Shown in pieces: positions 8,405 through 17,061 of a stretch of 64,000 nt of DNA; position 1 is the first letter of the stretch; each line of letters begins with the position of its first letter. Origin of the DNA: an uncultured Hyphomicrobium sp. (GTDB lineage Bacteria > Pseudomonadota > Alphaproteobacteria > Rhizobiales > Hyphomicrobiaceae). Made by a program: the position numbers and the translations under genes. Where the stretch lies: contig CAKTFJ010000001.1 in assembly GCA_934555825.1 (NCBI GenBank), forward strand, positions 62,001-126,000, in the 5' to 3' direction. The notes under the pieces were generated by a model. The model was not told where the DNA came from and searched no databases. It saw only the letters and a list, made by a program, of their open reading frames with translations.

Positions 8405-11161
8405 TCAGGCGACGTCGCGGCCAGACGACTCGCCCACCAGAATCTCGCGGCGGCCGGTGTGGTTCGGCGCGCTGATCAGGCCTTCGCGCTCCATGCGCTC
8501 GATGAGGTCCGCGGCGCGGTTGTAGCCGATGGAGAGGCGGCGCTGGACATAGCTGGTGGACGCCTTGCGGTCGCGGAGCACGAGGGCCACGGCGCGGTCG
8601 TAGAGGCTGTCGCCGCTGTCGCGTCCGCCGATGTCGGCGCCATCGCCGCGATCCGAGGCCGAGGGACGGGCTTCCGCCACGCCTTCCACATAACGCGGCG
8701 CGCCTTGCTGGCGGAGGTGATCGGCGACGGCTTCGACTTCCTCGTCGGAGACAAAGGGGCCGTGAACGCGCAGAAGCTGGCCGGCGCCGGAGGTGAACAG
8801 CATGTCGCCTGCGCCCAGGAGCTGCTCGGCGCCCTGCTCGTTCAGGATCGTGCGGCTGTCGATCTTTGACGCGACGCGGAAGCCGATGCGGGTTGGGAAG
8901 TTGGCTTTGATGGTGCCGGTGATGATGTCCACCGACGGGCGCTGGGTGGCCATGATGAGGTGGATGCCGGAGGCGCGCGCCTTCTGAGCGAGGCGCTGCA
9001 CGGCGGTTTCGATGTCCTTGCCGGCGGTGATCATAAGATCGGCGAACTCGTCCACGACGACAACGATGTACGGCATCGGCTCGAGGTCCATTTCCTCGCG
9101 TTCGTAGATGGGTTGGCCGGTGTCGGCATCGAAGCCTGTCTGTACGGTGCGGCCGAGCGTCTGACCCTCGGCGCGGGCGGCTTTCACGCGCGTATTGAAG
9201 GCTTCGATGTTGCGGACGGAGAGCTGCGCCATGCGTTTGTAGCGCTCTTCCATCTCGCCCACGACCCAGTTGAGTGCGCCGACGGCCTTTTCGGGCTCGG
9301 TGACGACAGGCGTCAGGAGATGGGGGATGCCGTTGTAGACGGAGAGTTCCAGCATCTTCGGGTCGATCATCAGGAAGCGGCATTCGTCGGGCGTATGCCG
9401 GTAGAGGATCGAAAGGATCATCGCGTTGACGCCGACCGACTTGCCCGAGCCGGTGGTGCCGGCGACGAGAAGGTGGGGCATGCGTGCGAGGTCTGCGACG
9501 ACGGGCTCGCCGCCGATCGAGCGGCCGAGCGCGAGCGGAAGCGCGCCTTCCGCAGCCGTGAAGTCGGGGCTTTCGATCAACTCGCGCAGGCCGACAGTTT
9601 CGCGGCGCGCGTTCGGCAGCTCGATGCCGATGACGTTGCGGCCGGGGATGACGGCCACGCGTGCGGACGCGGCGCTCATGGAGCGGGCGATGTCGTCTGC
9701 GAGCGCCATGATGCGCGTCGCCTTGGTGCCGCGCGCCGGTTCCAGTTCGTAGAGGGTGACGACGGGGCCGGGTTTCACGTCGCGCACTTCGCCCTTTACG
9801 CCGAAGTCCGCGAGGACGTCTTCGAGCAGGCGGGCGGTGCCGCGCAGGACCGTCTGTGAGAAGGCGTTGCCGGCCTTCGACGGCGGACTTTTCTTGAGAA
9901 GCGAGGGTGCGGGCGCGCGGAATGTCGGTGCCGCGCGGCGCTGAGCCACCGCGCGCAGGAGGCTCGACGCCATCCCACGTTCTTGGCTGCGCTGGGATGC
10001 TCGCGGGGCATCCGCGCGCTTGCTCGCGGCGAGCGGCGGTTGAGCTGAGGGTGCGTCGGCAGATTGCGCGTCGGAGCGCGGTGTCTGGCCGCGCATGAAG
10101 CGGGGCAAATCCTCGTGATTGCCTGTTGCGGTGGCGGGCTCGCGTTGCGTCGGCGCGCGCGCGACCGTTTCGTTCGGCACGGGGCGTGCTCCTGCAGGCG
10201 CGAAGCGTTCTGCGATGGCGCGGCTCGAATTATCGAACTCGGGATCGAGCGCGTGGATTTCGGGCTCCGGCTCGTCTTCGTCGAAACCATCCGCGAAGTC
10301 GTGATCGTATTCGGCCGGGGCATCGTCGAAGGCGTCGTCAAAGACTGGGCGCGGGGCGTGAGTACGCTTCGCGAATGCGGCGCCGGGAAGGACGGGTTCG
10401 TGCGTATCCGATGCGGCACGGCCGGCGGCCTCGCCGCGGAAGCTCGATGGACGCAGCGCGCCGAGAGCGGTGACAAGGCTCTTCGCGCGCGCTGGCGCGG
10501 TGGACCACACGGGTTCGCGCAGGGCGCGCCACGCGGTGTCGCGCGCGGCGGGGCGAACGTCGCGGCGCTGGGCCGGCCAGCGGAAAATGGAGGTGCCGGC
10601 AAATCCGGCGGCTCGCGAGAGGGCTGCAAAGCCTCCTCCGCCGAGAAGGATGGCGGTGGCGGCCGAGGCGCTGCCGGTGCTGAAGACGCGGAGAACGCTC
10701 GAAAGCGCGTCGAAGATGACATCACCCAGAATGCCGCCGAGGCCGTGCGTGATCGGCCACGATGCGGTGGCCGGCAGCGCGGAGACGGCGCCCGCGAGTG
10801 CGAGCACGGCGAGCGGATAGAAGGTCAGCCTGGTCGAAAGGGCCGGGACGCGCTCGGACAGCGTCATCTCGAAGGCCCAGATCATCGGCGGGAGCAGGGC
10901 GATCGCGGCCGCAAGGCCGAGCGTCTGCAGAAGGAGATCGGCGATGATGGCGCCTGGCGCGCCGAGCGCGTTGCGGATGGGGCCGCCGGTTGCGTGGCTG
11001 AGGCTCGGATCTGTGACCGACCACGAAACGAGGCTCGCCCAGATGGCCGCGAGCACCAAAAGCAGGACCACGCCCAGGCCGCGGCCGAGCGTACCGATGA
11101 GGCGCGCCTCAAGGGAAGCCGGAAGAAGGCGCTGGGAGTTGGAACCAGTAATGGACGGCAT
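8405..11161 (-). CDS. ftsK: DNA translocase FtsK
   Basis: 918-residue septal DNA pump. Residues about 20-190 hold four membrane helices (VVLLLVLAAIWASLVSW and others). A low-complexity acidic/proline linker follows to about 430. The motor contains the Walker A motif GTTGSGKS near residue 567 and the Walker B segment VVVVDEFADLM near 700. The C-terminal winged-helix gamma domain (from SLYDRAVALVLRDRKASTSY to the end) reads DNA polarity sequences. It moves chromosome termini and activates XerCD at dif. The ATG at 11161 lies 14 bases after the stop of the upstream aminotransferase gene, so the pair is probably co-transcribed. Confidence 0.97.
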   Translation of the reverse strand: MPSITGSNSQRLLPASLEARLIGTLGRGLGVVLLLVLAAIWASLVSWSVTDPSLSHATGGPIRNALGAPGAIIADLLLQTLGLAAAIALLPPMIWAFEMTLSERVPALSTRLTFYPLAVLALAGAVSALPATASWPITHGLGGILGDVIFDALSSVLRVFSTGSASAATAILLGGGGFAALSRAAGFAGTSIFRWPAQRRDVRPAARDTAWRALREPVWSTAPARAKSLVTALGALRPSSFRGEAAGRAASDTHEPVLPGAAFAKRTHAPRPVFDDAFDDAPAEYDHDFADGFDEDEPEPEIHALDPEFDNSSRAIAERFAPAGARPVPNETVARAPTQREPATATGNHEDLPRFMRGQTPRSDAQSADAPSAQPPLAASKRADAPRASQRSQERGMASSLLRAVAQRRAAPTFRAPAPSLLKKSPPSKAGNAFSQTVLRGTARLLEDVLADFGVKGEVRDVKPGPVVTLYELEPARGTKATRIMALADDIARSMSAASARVAVIPGRNVIGIELPNARRETVGLRELIESPDFTAAEGALPLALGRSIGGEPVVADLARMPHLLVAGTTGSGKSVGVNAMILSILYRHTPDECRFLMIDPKMLELSVYNGIPHLLTPVVTEPEKAVGALNWVVGEMEERYKRMAQLSVRNIEAFNTRVKAARAEGQTLGRTVQTGFDADTGQPIYEREEMDLEPMPYIVVVVDEFADLMITAGKDIETAVQRLAQKARASGIHLIMATQRPSVDIITGTIKANFPTRIGFRVASKIDSRTILNEQGAEQLLGAGDMLFTSGAGQLLRVHGPFVSDEEVEAVADHLRQQGAPRYVEGVAEARPSASDRGDGADIGGRDSGDSLYDRAVALVLRDRKASTSYVQRRLSIGYNRAADLIERMEREGLISAPNHTGRREILVGESSGRDVA

Positions 11162-11175
11162 GGGCCGAACGTCTC

Positions 11176-12396
11176 TTACGCAGAAACATGGACGAAGCGT
11201 TCGAGCGCTTCCCTGATCGTCTCGGCATCATGAACCAGAGCGACCCGCACATAGGTTTCGCCCGGATTGGTTCCACGAGAGCCGGCCTGAGCCAGGTAGG
11301 CACCAGGGATGACCTTGACTCCGAAACGTTTCCATAAGGTTAGGGCGAAGTGAGCGCCGTTCCCAATTTGACTCGTCTCGAGCCAAAGGAAGAAGCCGCC
11401 AGGCGGGCGCCGGTAGTCGAAGCGGGGGCCAAGCACGGCGTCGGCGACGTCGTATTTCTCCGCGTAGGCGCGGCGGTTGGCGATCACGTGGGCCTCGTCG
11501 CCCCAGACGGCGGCCGAGACGTGCTGGACGGGGCCGGGCATCTGTGGGCCGATGAGATTGCGGACTTCGAAAAGGCTTGCGAGGAAATCGGCGTCGCCCG
11601 CCATGAAGCCCGAGCGCAGGCCGGGCAGGTTCGAGCGCTTGGAGAGCGAGTTGAAAACCACGAGGTTGCGGAAGCGCTCCGGCGTTTTGGCTGCAACTTC
11701 GAGCGCGCCGGGGGGAGGCGCGCCGGAATAGATCTCCGAATAGCACTCGTCGAAGAAAAGCATGATGTCGTGATCGCGTGCGATGGCCAGCGCATGGGCG
11801 ATATAGGCTTCGTCTGCGACTGCGCCTTGCGGGTTGGCCGGCGAGCAGAGATAGATCGCGGCCGTGCGAGCCAGGAGGTCGCTGTCCGCTTCGAGAGCTG
11901 CGAGGTCGGGCAGGTGGCCGGTTTCTTCCGTCGCGTCGAGGAAGATGGGTTCCGCGCCTGTCGCGAGCGCACCGCCCAGGTAGGCCTGATAATAGGGGTT
12001 GCACATCAAGATGGCCGGGCGGCGCCCGCCGAGATCCTTACGGGCGACGGCGGGAAAGGCGGCATAGAAAAGCCCCTCGCGCGATCCGTTGCAGGGGAGG
12101 ATCTCACGGGACGGGTCGACGATGCCTTGGAGGCCGTAGCGGCGGCCGATCCAATCGGCGACGGCGCGGCGGAGGTCGTCCGATCCTTTGATGGGCGGAT
12201 ACTTGGCGAGGAGCGCTTCGGCCTCTGCCAGCTTGGCCCCGACGAAGGCGGGCATCGTCTCGCGCGGTTCGCCGAGCGTCAGGTCGATGGCCCGGTCGTG
12301 GCCTGGCGGGATGCCGTCGAGAAGCGTCCGAAGTCGGGAGAAGGGCGAGACGATGGTGCCGTCGGCGAGAGACGTGAAATTGAGGGATACGGACAT
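11176..12396 (-). CDS. Class I/II PLP-dependent aminotransferase (DapC-like)
   Basis: 406-residue fold-type I aminotransferase. Landmarks are DLTLGEPRETMP near the start, YPPIKGSDDLRRAVADWIGRRYG, ILPCNGSREGLFYA, the SPANPQGAVA segment, FFDECYSEIY (PLP-binding Asp and Tyr), and SLSKRSNLPGLRSGF, where the Lys forms the Schiff base, then the C-terminal Arg of the carboxylate site. The start at 12396 is preferred to an upstream ATG at 12438 because MSVSLNFTSLADG fits the family. Alphaproteobacteria commonly place such a gene before ftsK and annotate it as N-succinyldiaminopimelate aminotransferase-like. Substrate specificity is inferred only; it may act in lysine/meso-DAP synthesis. Confidence 0.88.
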   Translation of the reverse strand: MSVSLNFTSLADGTIVSPFSRLRTLLDGIPPGHDRAIDLTLGEPRETMPAFVGAKLAEAEALLAKYPPIKGSDDLRRAVADWIGRRYGLQGIVDPSREILPCNGSREGLFYAAFPAVARKDLGGRRPAILMCNPYYQAYLGGALATGAEPIFLDATEETGHLPDLAALEADSDLLARTAAIYLCSPANPQGAVADEAYIAHALAIARDHDIMLFFDECYSEIYSGAPPPGALEVAAKTPERFRNLVVFNSLSKRSNLPGLRSGFMAGDADFLASLFEVRNLIGPQMPGPVQHVSAAVWGDEAHVIANRRAYAEKYDVADAVLGPRFDYRRPPGGFFLWLETSQIGNGAHFALTLWKRFGVKVIPGAYLAQAGSRGTNPGETYVRVALVHDAETIREALERFVHVSA

Positions 12397-12478
12397 TGGG
12401 GTCCCGCGGTGAAGACGTCGATGGCCGCTGTTATCCACTCCGGCGGGGAAAGATCAAGGAAGTGCCGCCAGCCGACAC

Positions 12479-12841
12479 CTACTGGTGGGCGTGCCTGAGT
12501 TCGCCGAGGCGCTGCCCCGACAGCCGGACTCGGCATTCTCCAGCCTCGATTGCTGCGATGGTGCCCTCGCCGAGCCGGTAAACGAGACAGGCGGCCTCGC
12601 GGTAGGCGAGCCATGCCGTCTGGGCGGCGTTTACGGCTCCGGCGACATTCGGCTCTGCGCCGGATGCTTCTTCATCCACGAGAGCATCGATGATGCCATC
12701 CAGCGTGGCGGTCTTTTCCGCGAGGCATTCGGTGATGTCGGCCGTGGTTTCTTTTTGGTTGCAGTCGTGATTTGCGTCCGCGTGGGCGATCGGGGGTGCG
12801 AAAGCGAAGGCGCAGATCAGGAACGCGAGACGGCGATGCAT
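12479..12841 (-). CDS. LprI-like (DUF1311) lysozyme-inhibitor family protein
   Basis: 120 residues with a signal peptide (MHRRLAFLICAFAFAPPIAHA). The mature part is the compact LprI fold: CNQKETTADITECLAEKTA in the first half and AAQTAWLAYREAACLVYRL plus ECRVRLSGQRLGELR in the second. The four cysteines (two pairs about 12 and 16 apart) probably form the family's disulfides. In Mycobacterium LprI inhibits lysozyme; in proteobacteria the role is usually unproven. The start at 12841 is preferred over an upstream GTG/ATG region (12901) because it opens directly with the signal peptide. Confidence 0.85.
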   Translation of the reverse strand: MHRRLAFLICAFAFAPPIAHADANHDCNQKETTADITECLAEKTATLDGIIDALVDEEASGAEPNVAGAVNAAQTAWLAYREAACLVYRLGEGTIAAIEAGECRVRLSGQRLGELRHAHQ

Positions 12842-12919
12842 CGGGGAAACTCCGAACAGACAGAATTTTGCGGCACCGTAGCTCCAACATGGAAAGCGCA
12901 AGTTAACCCGCGCTCCACC

Positions 12920-13798
12920 CTAAGGCTTGAGGCGGGCGGTTTCGAAGTTTTGCGTTTCTTTGAGGCCGATCACCGTGTCGAGGCCGCGCGCAGTCCGTAG
13001 ATCCACCTCGTAGAGATTAGCGCCGGTGAGGTCCGCACCGGTGAGATCGGCGCCGGTGAAGTCTGCCTGGAGGAGGTCGGCGCCTTTCAGGTTCGCGCCC
13101 CTTAGATCGGCATTCACGAAGCGGGCATACTTGAGCGAGGTGTTGGCCAGCGTCGCGTCTTTCAGTGTGGCGCGCGTGAAGTTGGCGCTGACGAGGCTGG
13201 CGGGTGCATTGACGGACGGTTCGCGCACGGCGGTGCGGCCGAGAATGGCGCCGGTCAGATCGGCCCCGGTAAAATCTGCGCGGTCGAAATGGCCGTCGGA
13301 GCGGAAGCGGACGAGCTTGGCGCCCGTGAACTTAGGGGCTTCGCTGGACGCGACGTCGAGCGTTGTGAACACCGTTGGCCGGATGATGCGGGCGTCTGTC
13401 AGATCCGCATTGGAGAAATCGGTTGCGGTGATTGTTGCACGGTCGAGTTTCGCGCCGATGAGCGAGGCGCCCGCCAGAGTTGCGCCCGAGAGATCCGAGC
13501 CATAGAGGTCCGAACCCGTCAGAAGCGCGGCCTTGAAATCGAGTTCAGCAAGATCGAGGCGGGTCATGTCCGCCTTCCGGAGATCGGGGCGTGTTTCGGG
13601 GGCCGCTTTGAAGATCCGCTCGAAAACGGTTCGCGCGGTGAGGCGTGCGCTTGCGCTCTGCTCCGCGGGCGCGGCTCCCAAATAGCTCGGCACGTCGTCC
13701 GCCGCGGCTCCGCCGCACACCGTCATGGCTAGTGTCGCGAGTGCACCCAGGAGGGCGACCGCGTGAAGGCGGCCAGCACGACGGTTTCCGTGATGCAT
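12920..13798 (-). CDS. Secreted pentapeptide-repeat protein (copy A)
   Basis: About 292 residues. A signal peptide (LHAVALLGALATLAMTVCGG) precedes a long run of A(D/N)LxG-type repeats: GSDLYGSDLSGATLAGASLIGAKLDRA, then DFSNADLTDARI, a break, and GADLTGADLTGANLYEVDLRTARGLD at the end. These build a right-handed quadrilateral beta-helix. The ATG at 13798 (MHHGNRR) is used; an ATG at 13813 is equally possible. Its neighbour at 13903 has the same length, the same 'F...LFxAxPxTxPDLxKxDLxxLDLAELDFK' entry motif and the same C-terminal RGLDxVIGL, so the two are a tandem duplication. Function is not assigned; such proteins are sometimes inhibitors that mimic DNA, but a periplasmic location argues against gyrase targeting. 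Confidence 0.85.
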   Translation of the reverse strand: MHHGNRRAGRLHAVALLGALATLAMTVCGGAAADDVPSYLGAAPAEQSASARLTARTVFERIFKAAPETRPDLRKADMTRLDLAELDFKAALLTGSDLYGSDLSGATLAGASLIGAKLDRATITATDFSNADLTDARIIRPTVFTTLDVASSEAPKFTGAKLVRFRSDGHFDRADFTGADLTGAILGRTAVREPSVNAPASLVSANFTRATLKDATLANTSLKYARFVNADLRGANLKGADLLQADFTGADLTGADLTGANLYEVDLRTARGLDTVIGLKETQNFETARLKP

Positions 13799-13902
13799 GA
13801 AGACTTGTCCCATGCTTTGCGATGCGCGGGGACGCACCTTCCGGTTCTGTTTTGCCGGTTGTGTCTAGGTATTCAAGGGAAATATCCTGAAGTGTGCCGG
13901 GT

Positions 13903-14757
13903 TCATCGCCCGCCTGCCAGGCGCGCGCTGTCCATGTTGAGGGCGTCGTCGAGACCGATCACCTTGTCGAGGCCGCGGGCGGTGCGAAGGTCGGCGCCGT
14001 CGAGATTGGCGCCGGTCACGTCGGCGCCTGCGAGATTTGCGCGCGTGAAATCTGCGCCGAGGAGATGCGCGCCGCGCAGGTTCGCGCCCGAGAGGTCGGC
14101 GTCGACGAAGCGCGCATATTTCAGATGCGCGCTCGGGAACTTGGCTTCCTTCAGAATTGCGCCCGTAAAATTCGCGCTGATGAGGCTTGTCGGCGAGAAA
14201 AGCGTTTGCTCGTGGGCGTGGCCGCCTCCGAAGACGGCGCCGGTGAGATCGGCACCCGAGAAGTCGGTGCTGTCGAGCCAGCCGTCGGAGCGGATGCGGA
14301 CGAGGCGCGCGCCGGCGAAGCGCGGGGCTTCGGTCTTCGCCGGATCGAGTGTGGTGAAGATCGTGGGCCGCAGGATACGCGCGTCGGTGAGATCCGCGCC
14401 GGTGAAGTCTGCGGATGTGATCTTTGCGCGGTCCAGACGGGCGCCTCTGAGATTTGCGCCTCGGAGGTTTGCTCGCGAGAGGTCGGCACCATAGAGATTG
14501 CTGTCCGACAGGTTCGCTTGCTTGAAGTCGAGCTCGGCGAGATCGAGGTTCGCAAGATCGCGCTTGCTGAGATCGGGTGCGGTGCCAGGCTCAGCCGTGA
14601 ACAGCAGAGAGATTACATCGCGGGTTGTGAGGGTCTCAGGTGTAGACGGGGTCGCGGTGTTCGGCACGGTGTAACTCGGGACGTCGCCGCCCGTCGCAGT
14701 GTGTGCTGTCATTGCCGCGAATGCTGCCAGCAGGGCCGAAGAGATCAGAAGGCGCAC
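13903..14757 (-). CDS. Secreted pentapeptide-repeat protein (copy B)
   Basis: 284 residues, tandem paralog of the protein at 12920, from which it is separated by about 100 bases. The signal peptide is MRLLISSALLAAFAAMTAH. Repeats start with DLSKRDLANLDLAELDF, run through NLYGADLSRANLRGANLRGARLDRAKI and DFSGADLTGAVFGG, and end with LAGADVTGANLDGADLRTARGLD and VIGLDDALN. The middle unique segment (RFAGARLVRIRSDGWLDSTD, then an FSPTSLISANFTGA part) is also in copy A (RFRSDGHFDRAD and APASLVSANFTRA), showing duplication of the whole gene. Leu/Phe at the central positions and Ala/Asn at the flanks fit the beta-helix rule. Confidence 0.87.
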   Translation of the reverse strand: MRLLISSALLAAFAAMTAHTATGGDVPSYTVPNTATPSTPETLTTRDVISLLFTAEPGTAPDLSKRDLANLDLAELDFKQANLSDSNLYGADLSRANLRGANLRGARLDRAKITSADFTGADLTDARILRPTIFTTLDPAKTEAPRFAGARLVRIRSDGWLDSTDFSGADLTGAVFGGGHAHEQTLFSPTSLISANFTGAILKEAKFPSAHLKYARFVDADLSGANLRGAHLLGADFTRANLAGADVTGANLDGADLRTARGLDKVIGLDDALNMDSARLAGGR

Positions 14758-14782
14758 GCCGCTCTCCCATGCTTGTCGCCGC

Positions 14783-16393
14783 TTAGGCTGCGGCGGCTCC
14801 CGATTTCAGGAGCTTATAATTGATGGAGTCCAGGAGGGCTTCGAAGCTCGCGTCGATGATGTTCGGGGAGACGCCGACCGTCAGCCAGCGCTCGCCGGTG
14901 GCGTGGTCCATGGTCTCGACGAGAACGCGCGTGACCGCCTCCGTGCCGCCTGTGAGGATACGCACCTTGTAGTCGACCAGCTCGATGCTATCGATGTGCT
15001 TCTGGTAGCGGCCGAGGTCTTTTCGAAGCGCGCCGTCGAGAGCGTTGACTGGGCCGTTTCCTTCGGCGGCCGACCAGAGCGGATCGGTCTCGCCGTTGAC
15101 GAACACTTTCACAGTGGCTTCCGAGACCGTGACGAGTTCGCCCAACGCGTTGTGGCGGCGCTCCACCATGACGCGGAAGCTGTCGACCGAGAAATAGAGC
15201 GGGACACCGAAAAGGTGGCGGCGGGCGAGCAGCTCGAACGAGGCTTCGGCTGCTTCGTAGGCATAGCCCGCGCTCTCGCGTGCTTTCACCTCGTCGAGAA
15301 GCGTCTGGATGCGCGGGTCGTCCTTGTCGGCAGCGAGACCGAGGCGTTCCAGCGAGGCCATCACATTCGAACGGCCGGCCTGCTTCGAGACCAGCAGGCG
15401 GCGCTGATTGCCGACGGCTTCGGGCGGCACGTGCTCGTAGGTGTCGGGCTCCTTCAGGATCGCGGACGCGTGAATGCCGGCCTTGGTCGCGAAGGCCGCT
15501 TCGCCCACGTAAGGCGCCTGGCGGCGCGGGGCTTCGTTCAGGAGATCGTCGAGCACGCGGCTTGCGTGGGTGAGCGTGCGCAGCGCTTCGGGTGTTACGC
15601 CCGTTTCGAAGCGCGTGGCGAAGTCGCTCTTGAGCAGCAGCGTCGGGATCAGCGTCGTCATGTTGGCGTTGCCGCAGCGCTCGCCAAGGCCGTTCAGCGT
15701 GCCCTGGATCTGGCGCACGCCCTGGCGCACGGCGGCAAGCGTGTTGGCGACGGCGTTGCCGGTGTCGTCGTGGGTGTGGATGCCCAGACGGTCGCCCGGG
15801 AGCTGGGCCGTCACTTCGCCCACAATGCGATCGACCTCGTGAGGGAGCGTGCCGCCGTTGGTGTCGCATAGGACGACCCATCGGGCGCCTGCGTCGAGGG
15901 CTGTGCGCGCGACCGCGAGGGCGTAGGCAGGATTGGCTTTGTAACCGTCGAAGAAATGCTCGCAGTCGAGCATCGCTTCGCGCCCCGTGGCGACCACGGC
16001 GGCGATGCTATCCGCGATGGAGGCGAGGTTCTCTTCGTTGGTGATGCCGAGCGCGACGCGGACGTGATAGTCCCACGCTTTCGCGACGAGGCAGATGCTG
16101 TCGGCGGCGGAGGACAGGAGCGCTTGAAGGCCGGGATCGTTCGAGACGGAGCGGCCGGCGCGCTTCACCATGCCGAACGCCGTGAAGCGTGCGCGCTTGA
16201 ACGCGGGTTTCGACGCAAAGAACGCGGTATCTGTGTCGTTGGCGCCGGGATAGCCGCCTTCGATGTAGTCGAGGCCGAGGCCGTCGAGCAGGGCTCCGAT
16301 GCGCCGCTTGTCTTCGATCGAGAAATCGACGCCTGTCGTCTGCGCGCCGTCTCTTAGCGTGGTGTCGAACAGATAAAGCCGTTCCTTGGTCAT
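14783..16393 (-). CDS. cimA: (R)-citramalate synthase CimA
   Basis: 536-residue member of the DRE-TIM metallolyase family, condensing acetyl-CoA with pyruvate to citramalate, a first step towards isoleucine via 2-oxobutyrate. The catalytic barrel starts MTKERLYLFDTTLRDGAQTTGVDFS, with DTTLRDG near residues 10-16, then YIEGGYPGAN, RLGIHTHDDTGNAVAN (metal-binding HxH) and TLNGLGERCGNAN. The C-terminal regulatory LeuA dimerisation domain (from about 400) includes LVETMDHATGERWLTVGVSPNIIDASFEALLDSI. Length and the GGYPGAND motif match the CimA/isopropylmalate-like group rather than LeuA. It is 28 bases downstream of the GNAT gene in a run with cysS, possibly one operon for sulfur and branched-chain amino-acid functions. 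Confidence 0.9.
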   Translation of the reverse strand: MTKERLYLFDTTLRDGAQTTGVDFSIEDKRRIGALLDGLGLDYIEGGYPGANDTDTAFFASKPAFKRARFTAFGMVKRAGRSVSNDPGLQALLSSAADSICLVAKAWDYHVRVALGITNEENLASIADSIAAVVATGREAMLDCEHFFDGYKANPAYALAVARTALDAGARWVVLCDTNGGTLPHEVDRIVGEVTAQLPGDRLGIHTHDDTGNAVANTLAAVRQGVRQIQGTLNGLGERCGNANMTTLIPTLLLKSDFATRFETGVTPEALRTLTHASRVLDDLLNEAPRRQAPYVGEAAFATKAGIHASAILKEPDTYEHVPPEAVGNQRRLLVSKQAGRSNVMASLERLGLAADKDDPRIQTLLDEVKARESAGYAYEAAEASFELLARRHLFGVPLYFSVDSFRVMVERRHNALGELVTVSEATVKVFVNGETDPLWSAAEGNGPVNALDGALRKDLGRYQKHIDSIELVDYKVRILTGGTEAVTRVLVETMDHATGERWLTVGVSPNIIDASFEALLDSINYKLLKSGAAAA

Positions 16394-16421
16394 CGTCCGT
16401 CTCGTTCCGGTCGAAGTCGCG

Positions 16422-16925
16422 TCAGGCGTCGCCCTGCTTTTTGCCGAGCGGCTTTTTCATCGTGGTGTTGGGAAGCCATTGGTCGTCGAGGGGCATCATG
16501 TTGCGCTGGGTGCCCTCGTAGCCGCGCGCCTCAAAGAAGGGCACGGCGGTATCGCTCGCTTCCACCGTGATCTCGGTTGCGCCGCGGCCTGCCGCGATGC
16601 GTTCGACCGCGTCCGTGAGCGCCGTGCCGATGCCCTGGCCCGCGTAATAGGGATGCACGTAGAGCATCTCCAGCGTCTTGTTGTCTTTGAGGGACGCGAA
16701 GCCGGCGTATTCGCCGTCGACCTGAACGAGGAGCGTGACCATGCCTGCGAGGCGCTCGGCCAAGGCTTCGGCGTCGGCCGCGGTCGAGACCCAGGCGAGG
16801 CGCTGGTCTTCGTTATAGTCCTCGGCCGTGAGTTCCTCGATCGACTGGGCGAACAGGTCTTGCAATCCTGCCGTATCGGGGATCAGGAACGGGCGCAGCG
16901 GATAGTCAGGCTTCATGCGTGCCAC
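16422..16925 (-). CDS. GNAT-family N-acetyltransferase
   Basis: About 164-167 residues. The core beta-alpha-beta acetyl-CoA site is visible as LYVHPYYAGQGIGTALTDAVERIA, with Q-x-x-G-x-G/A type loop, followed by EITVEASDTAVPFFEARGYEGTQRNMMPL. Start is either GTG at 16925 (MARMKPDY) or ATG at 16916 (MKPDY). It lies four bases after the 43-residue membrane protein, suggesting one transcript with cysS. The acceptor substrate is unknown; in this position in other alphaproteobacteria it is often annotated as a generic acetyltransferase. The extra C-terminal KKPLGKKQGDA tail is basic. Confidence 0.88.
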   Translation of the reverse strand: MARMKPDYPLRPFLIPDTAGLQDLFAQSIEELTAEDYNEDQRLAWVSTAADAEALAERLAGMVTLLVQVDGEYAGFASLKDNKTLEMLYVHPYYAGQGIGTALTDAVERIAAGRGATEITVEASDTAVPFFEARGYEGTQRNMMPLDDQWLPNTTMKKPLGKKQGDA

Positions 16926-16929
16926 GGGT

Positions 16930-17061
16930 CTAGATCCAGCCTTGGCTGTGGGCGAGGTAGTAGGACAAGATCACCGCCATGACGACGATGCCGACCTTGA
17001 CCACGACGTAGAACAGCCAGTGTTTGGGGAAGGGCGTGTCTTTCTTCCAGTCGTCGCTCAT
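16930..17061 (-). CDS. 43-residue single-pass membrane protein coupled to cysS
   Basis: Short gene starting at ATG 17061: [18 protein letters not shown], then a hydrophobic helix ([19 protein letters not shown]) and the end HSQGWI followed by TAG. The ATG overlaps the cysS stop codon in the ATGA arrangement, so its translation is coupled to cysteinyl-tRNA synthetase. The layout (short charged N-terminus, one 20-residue helix, Trp/Tyr at the interface) is typical of real small inner-membrane proteins. It is four bases before the acetyltransferase start. No family recognised. Confidence 0.72.
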   Translation of the reverse strand: MSDDWKKDTPFPKHWLFYVVVKVGIVVMAVILSYYLAHSQGWI

